The notes under the pieces: generated by a model
Seen by the model: only the letters and a program-made list of their open reading frames with translations
Told to the model about the DNA's origin: nothing
The model's database searches: none
Translations under genes and position numbers: made by a program
Part shown: positions 53,944 through 63,534 of the stretch, piece after piece
Layout: each line of letters begins with the position of its first letter
How positions within the stretch are numbered: position 1 is the first letter of the stretch
Assembly (NCBI GenBank): GCA_016711225.1
Contig: JADJTK010000052.1
Location: forward strand, 587,813 to 651,812
Reading direction: 5' to 3'
Source: Opitutaceae bacterium
GTDB lineage: Bacteria > Verrucomicrobiota > Verrucomicrobiia > Opitutales > Opitutaceae
Length of the DNA: 64,000 nucleotides

Positions 53944-54385
53944 GTGGTGTCTTGTTGGCCTCCGGTTTTTCTTCTCGTATGAGATAGGTGTGATCTTCGA
54001 ATACGTACGATAGCTCCTTCTTCTCGATGTCCAGAGTCGTACACCCAGCCCGCATCGTCACAGTGCCGGATTTCGCTCGGAAGTCATTCCTGAGCTTGGG
54101 GAATCGGGCGGATCCGATCTCATGCAAGCCGTACAGAGCATACGCTTGCGCTTGGCTGTTTCCGACATGATAGAGCGCGACGAACGAACACTCGGGAGAG
54201 AACGAATTCCGCAATCGGAGGTACAGATGCTCGCCTGGGGAGGTTCCGACTCCGCCGATCGCGAACTCCGGTCGGATCGCGAGACGCCAGAACCCGATGG
54301 TGAAAACTGGGCACACTTCGGCGAGTACTAGAATCGACAGCGCGCCCAGCAGGAAGCCGGCAAAGTGCTTTCGGAGTAAGGTCAT
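53879..54385 (-). CDS. Exported or membrane-anchored small protein, cassette gene, unknown
   Basis: A 168-residue protein. ATG 54385 lies 4 bp after the core of site C; the open frame upstream belongs to the intron region and is not used. An N-terminal hydrophobic segment (HFAGFLLGALSILVLAEVCP) suggests a signal or anchor. The rest is strand-rich (GEHLYLRLRNSFSPECSFVA, SGTVTMRAGCTTLDIEKKEL, YVFEDHTYLIREEKPEANKT) with a proline-rich tail, two cysteines and no recognised family. The stop codon lies within site A, typical of gene cassettes. Confidence 0.72.
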   Translation of the reverse strand: MTLLRKHFAGFLLGALSILVLAEVCPVFTIGFWRLAIRPEFAIGGVGTSPGEHLYLRLRNSFSPECSFVALYHVGNSQAQAYALYGLHEIGSARFPKLRNDFRAKSGTVTMRAGCTTLDIEKKELSYVFEDHTYLIREEKPEANKTPLPTPVERPPSNHGPVPGAADL

Positions 54386-54389
54386 CTTT

Positions 54390-54456
54390 CGCCAACGATG
54401 AGGATCAGCTGCGTCGGCGACCAGACAAAGCGTGGAAGGCAGGCGCTTTGTTGCCG
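54390..54456 (-). repeat. attC-like site C, next to the intron
   Basis: Minus-strand cores CGGCAAC and GTTGGCG flank AAAGCGCCTGCCTTCCA and an inverted pair CAAAGCG/CGCTTTG. An outer stem, CAGCTGCGTCGGC against GCCGACGTCAGCTG, extends the hairpin to about 54470. The intron begins at 54478, just outside that stem. Confidence 0.62.
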
Positions 54457-54962
54457 ACGTCAGCTGTATCGACTGGTGTGCGCCCGACATGACCGTGAAC
54501 CAAGAAGTGAAAGTCTTCGATGTGCGAATCCAAAACAACAAAGCATTAGACGAAAGCAACTGCGACGCCGCGAGGCGCCGTGGGAAGGAAGCTGGAGTCA
54601 AAACGGCGAGCCCACGAACAGAAACGTGCTCTGAGGCCGGCGACATGGACAAGTTGGCACCACACAACGCAATCCAGGATTCAGTGTCGCAGGTAAAGCA
54701 CGGGGTTGTGCCGGGAAGGTTCACGGCCTTACTCGGGGAGACCTGCCCGACAGGCGCCGCGCGGCGAGCGCGGAGCACCGAGGGCGACAACGCCGTCGGG
54801 GAGCGGGCAGGAGTCAGCCGAGGTCGTAGTAGTGCCGGACACGAGCCGGGAGTAGAGCGCCGGAGCCCAGTGCCGGACTCGAATGGACCGGAGGGTCTCA
54901 CGCAGGCACGAAGGACCGAACTGGTTGGGACCGCGGAGACCGCGGCGCCCTTGCCACCGACG

Positions 54963-56307
54963 ATGAAGCCGACCGGCGGAGTCGGAGGGCAGCGGACGCC
55001 AGCGGCGGAGAAAGACCGTGGTCAGGAAGAAGAGCGATGGCAGCGTATCTGGAGCCCGGAGAACCTGAACGCCGCGTGGCAGAAGGTCCGGGCCAACGGC
55101 GGGGCGGGCGGTGTCGACGGGATGTCGATTGCCGCCTTCCCGGCCTACATGAAGCTCCATGGGGAGCGGATACGCCTAGCCCTGCAGGAGGAGCGGTATC
55201 AGCCGTCGCCCTTGCGACGGTCGTTTATCGCCAAGAGTGACGGGGGCCAGCGACCGCTGGGCATCCCGACGGTGCTGGACCGACTCATCCAGCAAGCCCT
55301 CGCCCAAGAACTGGGTGGGGTGTTCGAGGAAACGTTCAGTGAGCACAGCTATGCCTACCGGCCCGGCGCAACCCGCATCAAGCGGTGCGCTCGATTCGCA
55401 AATGCATCGCTGATGGTCTTAGCGACGCAGTGGACTGCGATCTGAAAGGCTTCTTCGATCACGTGGATCACGACCGGCTCATGAGGCTAGTGGCCGCGAA
55501 GATTCGGGATGTGCGCATCCTGCGTCTGATCGGTCGCTTCCTGCGGGCTGGGGTGGTGCTACCCGATGGCAAGCGCGAACCAACGCTGCGGGGCGTGCCC
55601 CAAGGCGGACCGCTCTCGCCGCTGTTGGCCAACATCGCCCTCACCCCGCTGGACCGGGAACTGGAAAAACGAGGCCTGCGCTTTGCGCGCTACGCCGACG
55701 ACTTCCTGATTCTGGTGCGTACCGCGTCGCACGAAGCGGGTGATGGCCGCCGTGGTCCGGTTTGTGGAAGGAAAGCTCAAGCTGCTCGTCAACGCGGCCA
55801 AGAGTCGCGTGGCGCCGCCGGCGCACGGTACGTTACTGGGTTTCCGGTTCTCCCGCGGAGAGATCCGCTGGAGCCACGAGGCCGGGGAGCGTTTTGTCAC
55901 GGAAGTCCGGTCACTGACCGGGCGCACGTGGAGTGTGTCGATGGGCGAGCGACTGCTGGCTCTGCGGCGCTATATGACCGGCTGGATCAACTTCTACCGG
56001 TTGGGGCGAAACTACGCGGAGGTGCAAGCGCTCGACCGCTGGGTGCGCCGGCGGGTGCGGCAGTGCTATCGGAAGCAATGGAAGCGCCCACGCTGTCGGC
56101 GGAGGAATCTGCTGCGGTTGGGCGCCGATCCAGAGCAAGTGCATCTGTGCAGCCGGTCCCGCAAGGCTGCTGGCGCATGTCGACCAACAGCATCGTGTGC
56201 AAGCCGCGCTCAGCAACGAGTGGCTCAAGAAACAAGGGGTCGTCTCCCTGCAGGAGGCCTGGCTCGCCTACCATTATCCCAAAGGCGCCGCACGCGTCGA
56301 TGAATGA
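54963..56307 (+). pseudogene. Group II intron reverse transcriptase/maturase, frameshifted
   Basis: The likely start is ATG 54963 (MKPTGGVGGQRTPAAEKDRG). Conserved blocks follow in order through changing frames: ANGGAGGVDGMSIAAF, RRSFIAKSDGGQRPLGIPTV, FEETFSEHSYAYRPG, CDLKGFFDHVDHDRLM, RGVPQGGPLSPLLANIAL, FARYADDFLILV (the catalytic YADD), GKLKLLVNAAKSRV, the maturase region LLALRRYMTGWINFYRLG, GCWRMSTNSIV, and the end SNEWLKKQGVVSLQEAW to VDE. Frame changes lie near 55390, 55735, 56165 and 56195. It cannot make an active maturase as written. Confidence 0.82.
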
Positions 56308-56311
56308 TGGA

Positions 56312-56387
56312 GACTGGAATCGCCCGGTACGGACCCGTACGCCGGGTGGTGTGGGGGCCGGCGGCTAACTACCGCCGGCTACCCGAT
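56312..56387 (+). ncRNA. Group II intron domains V and VI
   Basis: A hairpin CGCCCGGTACGGA-CCC-GTACGCCGGGTGGTGTG has the size and position of domain V. GGCCGGCGGC-TAACTA-CCGCCGGCT has the form of domain VI with its unpaired A, followed by the 3' end TACCCGAT. The sequence is shared base for base with the fragment at 50729-50877. Confidence 0.7.
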
Positions 56388-56403
56388 TCGACTAGCCGCG
56401 CCC

Positions 56404-56718
56404 TTACGGTCTTCCGCGTCTGAGCGGCTTGGTTCCAGCTATCGCCACTGGCAATTCCATGACGCAGGGAATCCGATTTCGCCCGATACCCACAGCGCCC
56501 GATTGGTACAATACCGCCACCGGTGGCGGCGGTCGGTCGGCTCTAACGACCGGCTGAACCGCGTTGACCGCCGCGCCGGTGGCGGGGGTCTGCTGCCCAC
56601 AATCGATCTTTTTTCCGTTTTTCTCGGGGGTATGAGAACGTTCGGAAATTAGTTTGTGGGGTGACGAGATGAGGAGCCAAGGTCTTCCGCTGCGTAACCA
56701 TTTTTTCGCGGCGGTAAA
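56404..56718 (-). other. Cassette of unclear coding content
   Basis: It lies between the intron and attC-like site D. A minus frame is open throughout and stops at 56404 (IPCVMELPVAIAGTKPLRRG), but it has no good start codon after the core at 56719. An ATG at 56699-56697 is in another frame and soon ends. The gene is probably broken by an indel. Confidence 0.35.
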
Positions 56719-56792
56719 GTCGAACGATTCAGGTCTGCCACGCCGGGAATCGGACGTCGCTTGGAAAATGGACGCTTCTACCGGCGTTGCGC
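56719..56792 (-). repeat. attC-like site D
   Basis: Minus strand: outer core GCGCAAC, GCCGGTAGAAGCGTCC, TTTTCCAAGC, loop, GGCAGACCTGAATC and terminal core GTTCGAC. 74 bp, the same layout as sites A and E. Confidence 0.65.
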
Positions 56793-57040
56793 AGTGGTGT
56801 CTGGTTCGGGTTCCGTCTTTCTGGGGAACTCTGTCCGGGGCAGGTGGGCACACCGCGAATCCTTCCAGCTCTCTCCAGCGACACGAGCGAAAACCGACGG
56901 GACCGCGGCGGATCCGCCCCAATCCAACCCACTCGGTGACCAACCTGACCGTTGCCGACCATTCGCGCTCTCCGCCGACCCGACCGAACCAACCGTGATC
57001 GCTTCACCGTGGTCTGTATATCGGATGCTTGCATGGTCAC
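56729..57040 (-). CDS. Doubtful cassette ORF, Arg-rich
   Basis: A 103-codon frame between sites E and D whose stop lies inside site D, the arrangement expected of a cassette gene. The composition is very Arg-rich (RSGRRRARMVGNGQVGHRVG) and looks like non-coding GC-rich translation. It starts at GTG, or at an ATG two codons later. No family is recognised. Confidence 0.25.
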   Translation of the reverse strand: MTMQASDIQTTVKRSRLVRSGRRRARMVGNGQVGHRVGWIGADPPRSRRFSLVSLERAGRIRGVPTCPGQSSPERRNPNQTPLRNAGRSVHFPSDVRFPAWQT

Positions 57041-57051
57041 GCGCGACTTGC

Positions 57052-57123
57052 CCCGAACGATTCAGGTGAGCCATGGCGGATACGCAACTCCGCTTGGAAG
57101 GCGGACGCTTTCACGCCATTGGC
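57052..57123 (-). repeat. attC-like site E
   Basis: Minus strand: GCCAATGGCGTGAAAGCGTC, CGCCTTCCAAGC, loop, GGCTCACCTGAATC and terminal core GTTCGGG. It shares CGTCCGCCTTCCAAGC with site A to within a base, and the ACCTGAATCGTTCG end with site D. Confidence 0.65.
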
Positions 57124-57177
57124 TCTGTGGCTGGTTCGCCATCCGTCTTTCGGATATTGGGTAATGAGAGTCATACT

Positions 57178-57492
57178 TCAGCTTTTAGCGGACATGATGC
57201 CGGGCTGCCACAGGAGCAGCCAGCCGCGCTCGAAATCTCCACGGACGACGCACACCGCGAGGTAATCTTTCCCTTCTGCGGTCCAGATGACACGCAGACG
57301 CTCGCCAACCAGCAACTGCTCCTTCGGCAATGCCCGGACCGGGATGGATCGAGCCCTGACGATAGGCATCGTACTCGCTCGCCCAAAGCGGCGACTCACC
57401 TGTGACAACGATCACCGGACGAGTGAAGAACCATGCAGCCGCAGCGGCGACGCCGGCAACGCTCACAATCACGATCTTCGCAGGTACTTCAT
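57178..57492 (-). pseudogene. Small membrane protein, cassette gene with frame changes
   Basis: The probable start is ATG 57492 (MKYLR). One base later in frame the protein continues IVIVSVAGVAAAAAWFFTRP, a signal or anchor, then VTGESPLWASEYDAYRQG. A second frame change joins SIPVRALPKEQLLVGERLRV, IWTAEGKDYLAVCVVRGDFE and RGWLLLWQPGIMSAKS to a stop at 57178. Joined length is about 104 residues, family unknown. The last part has a compact beta-strand character. Confidence 0.55.
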
Positions 57493-58262
57493 CTCGGCGA
57501 ACAGTGGATTCACCCGCACCGCGTTTGGCGACCCGGTGCGGATGATTGCTTGGTTCAAGGCTGCGAATTTGCAGGGAAGAATTTCTTTGGGCGTTATGCC
57601 GACCTCGCCTGGTTCGGGGCTTGCTTCAGGATCAGGACACCTGCACTGGTCTCAAATTCGAGCTTCATTGACGCCCCAGGGGCGTGGGGCGAGCGGCGTT
57701 ACAAGGTCCGGCCGAATGGAACGCCCGCCGTGAAGGTTCCAGAGGCGACCTTTGTCGGAGGCGGTGTTCGACCGTTCGGCGGCGCTGGACGGTGAGGCGG
57801 GCGGAGCGCGATGTCGCCGGGCCCTATGGCCGGGAAAATGAAGTGACCGGTGGCCTGAACGGCATGCACCGTCCAGCTACGACGGAGATGGGGCGGACGG
57901 TTGACCGACCGGTTGAGGTTGAAGGTTTAGGTTGAAGGGCGGTTACGGCACCAAAACGGATGATTCCACCACAGAGGACACGGAGGGCACGGAGGACGAA
58001 CGCGGACGGCCAGCCTAAGGCGGAAGGCAGAAGGAAGAGTGCAGAACGCAGGCAGGGACGGCGCCACTCACGAATTTCTCTGCGACCTCCTCCCCCTCCG
58101 TGACCTCTGTGGCCTGCATCTGTCGCCTTCTTGCGCGCACCGCCTCAGCGTTGCAACGCGGTGGGCGGGGCGGGCGAGGTAGTGGTACTTGCTCGCGCGC
58201 CTGTCGCCACCAGTCGCCCAACTGCTACCCGGGCCGCGACCACAGATCACGGTGCAGCCGGA
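57493..58262. other. Gene-poor stretch with repeats
   Basis: No convincing gene. A possible attC half core (GGCGAAC, 57496-57502) precedes the last cassette. A family 2 palindrome lies at 57854-57877. The CACAGAGG/CACGGAGG motif lies at about 57970 and again inverted at about 58095, making a long imperfect inverted repeat. No integron integrase reads into the cassette array from here. Confidence 0.5.
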
Positions 58263-60730
58263 TCATCGATTGGCGTCGTTCAACAGAGCGCGAGTTTGTC
58301 GCGCTGGCTCAGCGGCGGCCGGGCTGGCGACGATGAGCCGCTCGCGCAACGCGTGAAACGGTCGTGGTCGGCGTCGGCCGGGAGCGCCTTCTCGCGCAGC
58401 AGTGAGACGGCGTTCACATACGGAAATGAGCACCGCCTGCAGCAGGCCGTAGTCGGCGGCGAACCGCGCGGGGCTCGCCCGCCTCCCGCCCGGCCACGAG
58501 CTCTCCAGTCAGCTGGGCCACCGGCAGTGGCCGCAGCTCCTCCGGGGTGGCGAGCAGGGCGGGAGCGGCGCCCGCGCCGGCGACGCGGCCGAGAGGATGG
58601 AGAGCGGGATACCGAGCACCGCCGAGTAAAACCGCAGCAACCAGAGGAAGAAGACCGGTCGAGCGTCACGCCACCGCGCCCCAGGTCAGTCCGGTGGCGG
58701 TGTGACCGGCGGGTGAGGATCGCCCGCGCCAGTCCGGCGCCCCGCCGCCGCCGCGGTGTTGCGTCACCCACGCCACGCGGCGCCCAGCAGCGTCCAGAGT
58801 GATGAACTTGCGTGGAAGAGCACGACGATGGGGCGACAGGGCGGAGGCGACGGTCTCCAGGGCGGTCGGGCAGCAGGCGGCGCCAGCGCCGAAGGCTGGC
58901 GTCGCGCGGCAGCGCGAGGTCGAGCAGGGCGAGCACCTTGGGCAGGAAGAAGAGTGGAGGTGCCGGCCAGGAGCGCGGCCGCCCGGGTCTGGAACCCCAG
59001 GTGCCAGCCGCCCCAGAGGCTGTCGCGGGCGAGCAGGTGAGGTGGTGGCCCGCTGGCGATACAGCAGCAGGTGGAGAGCAGCAGGAAGAAGACACAGCGG
59101 CGAGGCCGCGTAGGCGAGATGCCCAGGAGCAGGTGCAGCCGGCTGCGGATGCGGCCTCGGGCGGCGAGCAGCCAGCAGTGCCGCAGGTCGCCCTGAGCCA
59201 GCGGCGGTCGCGTTTGGCGAAGTCGATGAGCGTGGTCGGGAACCCTCGTAGCTGCCCTCCAGCTCGGCGGCCAGCCGATATTTCCAGTCGGCGCGCACCA
59301 GCAGGGCGGCCTCCACAGTCGTGACTGAGGATGTGCCCGCCGAAGGGTTCGGCGGCCGCGCAGGTCGGGCAGGGCGCAGTGTTCGATGAAGGGGCGATGC
59401 GGAGGATGGCGTTGTGGCCCCAGTAGTTGGCGTCGTCGAGCTGCCAGACGTGAGGCCGGCCGGGATCACCGGGCCGTAGATGCGGCTGGCGAACTGCTGC
59501 ACGCGCGCGAAGGGTGTTGCGGTTGATGACCAGCCGCAGCGGCGGTCTGGATGATGCCGGAATCCGGGTGGCGCTCCATCAGGCGCACGAGCTGGCGATG
59601 GGCGCCGGTCATCAGGCTGTCGGCGTCGAGCACGACCATGTGCGGATAGGCGCCGCCCCAGCGCGTGACGAAGTCGGCGAGGTTGCCGGCCTTCTTGTTG
59701 GTGTTGAGGCGGCGGCGACGGTAGAGATGCCGGTCGGCCGCCCCGGAGCTCGCGCACCAGGGCGGCCCAGGCGGCCTCCTCGTCGACCCAGCGGTTGGGC
59801 TGGGTGGAGTCGCTCAGACGTAGAAATGGAAGGCGCCGAGCTGGTCGGGCGTCGCGCAGCGATCCGTAGATGGCGCGCAGGCCGAAGAGAAGACGCGCCC
59901 GGCCTCCCCGTTGTAGACCGGCATCGATGGCGGTGGCGCCGGGCGGCAGCGCCTCGTCGGTTTCCGCGGGTCGATACGCAGGGGTCGCCGCGTGCCCCGG
60001 CGCAGGGCAAACCCGACGAGGGCCTGGGTGCAGCCGAAGGCGACCAGGGCCGAGAGCACGCTGAAGAGGGCGAGATGGGCGGCCTTCCAGGCGTCGGGGC
60101 CGGTGCGCCATCGGAGGTCGGCCATCAGGCGATGGCGGGCAGGGTGAGCAGGGGGCGGCGAGCGCGCCCACCAACAGGCGACGGCGCAATCCTGTACCCG
60201 GCGGAGGGTTGACGGTGGCTTCACCGGAAGGCGAGGTAGAGCAGTGCGGGCCAAGGCGCCGCAGAGGGCGAGGCGGGAAGAGCGCGCGCACGAGTATCCA
60301 GCGCCCAAACAGCCCCAACTCCAGTCGAGGCCGGCGGCGATGCGGCCCAGCGAGATCGGGCGAGGCATCATCTTGATGGGCGTGGGGCGTGGACCGGCTC
60401 GCAGGGTAGGCGGCGCGCATGGCGTCGGCGAGTTCCTGGGAGGAGGGAGGAGGCCAGAGGCGGTGGGGCCAGCGGCCCGGGGCATCGGCGAGGGCGAGGG
60501 CCAGGTGCCCGCGCACGCCCAGGCGGCGGGAGGGGGTGCGGGCCGCCGGCGAGCACGCGGGCAAACCAGGCGGTGATGACGGAGTCGGCCTCCGTGTAGG
60601 GCGAGGGTCACCGGTTCCTCGTGGACGTCGCCCGAGGCCTCGGCCCGAGGCACGGGCGACGATGTGGTTGGTGAGGTCGCTCAGCACGATGGGATGGGCG
60701 ACGTTGGGGGCGCAGGTAGCGCTTTCCACG
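58263..60730 (-). pseudogene. opgH: Glucans biosynthesis glucosyltransferase OpgH (MdoH), heavily frameshifted
   Basis: Conserved OpgH segments appear in order across all minus frames: GLRAIYGSLRDA, FLRLSDSTQPNRWVDEEAAW, AGNLADFVTRWG, HMVVLDADSLMTGAHRQLVR, LMERHPDSGIIQTAP, FARVQQFASRIYGPVI, DDANYWGHNAILR, and the C-terminal PYVNAVSLLREKALPADADH with ALLNDANR before a TGA at 58265-58263. OpgH polymerises beta-1,2-glucan backbones from UDP-glucose in the inner membrane for periplasmic glucans. The VVLDADSLM motif carries the substrate aspartates. It follows opgG, the usual order. The many evenly spread frame changes in a conserved gene suggest base errors. The start is approximate. Confidence 0.75.
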
Positions 60731-60839
60731 CGCTCGTGGCCTCATTCCAGGCGGGATCGGGGGCGGGGAAAGGGCGGCCGTGCCGGGTCGGTGGGCAGGG
60801 GGCGGCCGCACGGCATCCAGGAGTAGACCCAGGTTTCGC

Positions 60840-62378
60840 TTACTGGTAGCCGGCGCGCAGGCGGCAACGCAGCTCGACGGCGCGACCAGGCGCCTCGGCG
60901 ACCACCTCGAGGGCCACGCGCCAGGAGGCGTCGGCGGGGTTTTTGCGCACCGACTTCCGGAGCAGGCGGGCCCCGGGGCCGATCTGGAGGTCGGCATCGA
61001 GCGCGCCGTTGTCGCGGCGGGCGATGTCGTCGCCGGCGAAATCGATCCAGAAGAGGCGACCGAGGGGCTCCAAGTTGCCCACATGGGTGGCAATCACCGG
61101 GGCCACGGCGGGGGCGGTGGGCGGCTCCTGGGTCCAATGCAGGCGGTAGCGCAGTTCGAGCGGGGTGCCGGGGGGGCGGAGGCGGTCGGGTACCCAGAAG
61201 ACGGAGATGTTGTTGTCGAGCGGGCCATGGGCGGGCGCTCGGACCAGTTGCACGCGGCCCGGGCCCCAGTCGCCCAGCGGCTCGACCCAGACGGAGGGGC
61301 GGTGGTGGAAATCGGAGTCGAGGTCGCCGTAGTGGTCGAAAAGGCGGTCGCGCTGGAGCAGGCCGAAGCCGCGCAGCTTTTCCACGGCCAGGCCGGAGCC
61401 GAAGGGGCCGGCGGGGTTTTGGAGCGGCGTCAGAAGGTGGTGCCGTCGGCCAGTTGCACGGACAGGCCGTCGGCCCTGGAGCTCGGGCCGGCTCGCCGGC
61501 GGGCCGGTCGGTGTTCTCACCGTACCAGAACATCCCGGACAGGGGAGCGAAGCCCGGCTGGGCGACGGTGGTGCGGAAGGTGACGACGGCGCGCACCTCG
61601 ACCAGGGTGGTGGCCCCGGGGGTGAGGAGGAACTCGTAGGCGCCGGCCGCCCGCGGGCTGTCGAGCAGGGCGTAGAGGGTGAGGGAGGTGGCCCGGGCAG
61701 GGGGCGGCCGATCCAGAAGTCGGTGAAACGCGGGTGTTCTTCGGAGGGCGTGAGCGGGCCGCTGTCGAGGGTAAGCCCGCGCGCGAAGAGGCCGAAGTTC
61801 TGGCCGGCGCCGAGCGCACGGAAAGTGTCCCCGGAGGGGAAGACGAGCACCCGTCGAAGTGTTCGGCGCGGTTGAGCGTGCTGTAGACGCAAGCCGGCGT
61901 AACCCATCTCCGGAAGCAGGCGGGGCGGATTGCGCAGCATGCCGTGGTGAAATAGCTGCCCACGAAGGGCAGCGGCTGCACGCGGTGGCGCTGAATCTGC
62001 GCAGGGCCACGGCGGGGGCGCCGGGAACCGGGTGGATGAGCTGCAACTGGAAGCGGGCAGGCGGTCGGAGCGCCACAGGCATACCCGGCACGAACGGATC
62101 GCGCCGACCTCGGCTGGAGTAAACTCGGCGAGGCGGCGGGCATCGGCTTCACCGCGCTCGGCGAAGGGGCGGCACGCTTCGGCGGCAAGCGCACGCACGG
62201 TGGCGAAATCGATCTGCGCGCGCGCTCGACTCTGGGCGACGGCGAGAGGCGCGAGAGTAGTGGAAGGGAAACGGCCAGCTTCTATGCGGTAGGCCGCCAG
62301 GGGGGAAGTGAATCTCTGAGTCAGTCTCGGGGCGAAAAGGTTGCAAGTTTCTGCAAGGGCGGGGCCACCGCACCGCAC
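60840..62378 (-). pseudogene. opgG: Glucans biosynthesis protein OpgG (MdoG), frameshifted
   Basis: One minus frame covers both ends, and the middle third shifts out of it. OpgG signatures: AQIDFATVRALAAEACRPFA, ARRLAEFTPAE, GAGQNFGLFARGLTLDSGPL, EEHPRFTDFWIGRPLPG, GLAVEKLRGFGLLQRDRLFD, HYGDLDSDFHHRPSVWVEPL, GDWGPGRVQLVRAPAHGPLD, NNISVFWVPDR. Periplasmic OpgG acts with OpgH in making branched osmoregulated glucans. The N-terminus has no clean signal peptide as written, so the start at 62378 is uncertain. It lies about 40 bp downstream of the DUF4339 gene and 110 bp upstream of opgH, giving a likely operon. Confidence 0.75.
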
Positions 62379-62419
62379 GGAGGCCTACTGGTGAAGTGGA
62401 GACACCTCGACGCGGTGGC

Positions 62420-63534
62420 TCACAAGCGGAAGATGGGCCACCCCAACGCGGTGCCTACAGCAGAGGGGCTCGTTGGCTGCGGGCCCAAGGCGCCACTGTG
62501 AGCGCCCGGCCGGCGCGGGTCGGCGGAGGCATCCGGCTGGTCGGCGAAGGCCGTCCTGTAGGCGGCGGCGTAGCTGGCGTACAGGGAGGGTACGCACCCA
62601 ATAAAAGATACCGACGATGAAGCAGAGCAGGCCGGCGATCATCAACGGATGAAGGCCAGATAGAGGAAGAAGAGTTGAACCAGCGCCGGTGGCGACCTGC
62701 GGCTGAGCTCCATCGCCTCCCCGAACGTGAGCTCCTCCGATCGATGACGAGCATCGGGGCGAAGATCCACGCGACCGCGAAATAGAGCAGGGCAGCGTGA
62801 GCATCGCAGAGCCAGCAGCGGGCCCTCGCAATTGGTGAGGCCGGGTCGAGCGCCGGAGAATACCCCGCTTTGAAAGAGCGCCCAGAGCAGCGGGCCGGCT
62901 GCGATGAGGGCCAGTGCGCCCAGGAGAAAACATCAACACCGAGAGCAGCACGAGCTGGTGGAACCTGCGGGCGTGAAGCCGGCGAACACATCGCCGAACC
63001 CGGCCGGCTCGTCCGCGCGACACCCGCAGAGCAGCCGGTAGACCCCGGCGTGAACACCTGGGAAAGGCCGACGGAGGCCACCAGGCCCACCAGCGGTAGG
63101 GGAGGAGGCCACCGCGTTGGCCAGCATGGCCACGAAGGAGGCCTCTGCAGTGAGCCAGAAGTTGGCGGAATGACGATCTCCCAGCCGCGTGTCAGTGTAT
63201 CGAGCACGCTCAGACGGTAGGGGCCGGTCGGCACAGGCGTGGGCGGCGGCGGCGGGGTCGGCTGGCGCGGAGGGGGGCTGGGGGCGCGGGAGCGAGAGGC
63301 CGGGCCGAGGTGCGGGCAGATCCGGGGCGGCGGCGCCCGGGATGGGCGGGGGCAGGCTGCGGGCGGCGAAGCTGGCGGCGAACCCGGGCCGCTGGGACAG
63401 CGGCAGCCATTCGGTGGAGCCTTCGGCCTGGGCCACGGTCTGGGCGTTGGCGCGACTTGCGCGATCCACTGTGCGACTTGGGCCGAGGAGACTGGCCTGC
63501 GTATGCGGCCGTCGCCACCGATGATCTTGTACAT
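62420..63534 (-). pseudogene. GYF_2 (DUF4339) domain membrane protein, frameshifted
   Basis: Start ATG 63534: MYKIIGGDGRI, SSAQVAQWIAQ and QAEGSTEWLPLSQRPGFAAS form a GYF_2/DUF4339 domain, followed by a proline-rich linker. The remainder is membrane protein read through several frames: LDTLTRGWEI, NFWLTAEASFVAMLANAV, PLVGLVASVGLSQVF, GEPAGFGDVFAGFTPA, LLYFAVAWIFAPMLVIDR, PLMIAGLLCFIVGIFYWV. The C-terminus is YRTAFADQPDAS to GWPIFRL with a stop at 62420. Such proteins are common in Verrucomicrobia and Planctomycetes, with no known activity. Many small frame changes match the quality problem of the downstream opgGH genes. Confidence 0.65.

Larger units (their letters stand above)
54478..56388 (+). 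mobile_element. Group IIC-like intron, inserted opposite to the cassette genes
   Basis: About 1.9 kb. The 5' end GTGCGCCCGAC is the usual group II start. Internal ribozyme-like text includes ACTCGGGGAGACCTGCCCGA and GAGTCAGCCGAGGTCGTAGT. A reverse-transcriptase ORF follows, then the domain V/VI region, ending near CTACCCGAT (56381-56388). It is on the plus strand while the cassette ORFs around it are on the minus strand. Its 5' side abuts attC-like site C and its 3' side lies 16 bp from a minus-strand stop codon at 56404. Group IIC-attC introns are known to insert into attC sites in this opposite orientation. The exact ends are inferred. Confidence 0.75.

Noticed and set aside
54432..54962. 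N-terminal extension of the reverse transcriptase frame back to 54432
   Set aside because: The frame crosses the intron 5' end and structured ribozyme domains; family members start near the MKPTGGVG position.
58131..58802. Plus-strand ORF opposite the opgH 3' end
   Set aside because: Antisense to recognisable OpgH sequence (PYVNAVSLLREKALP); Arg/Pro/Ala-rich shadow.
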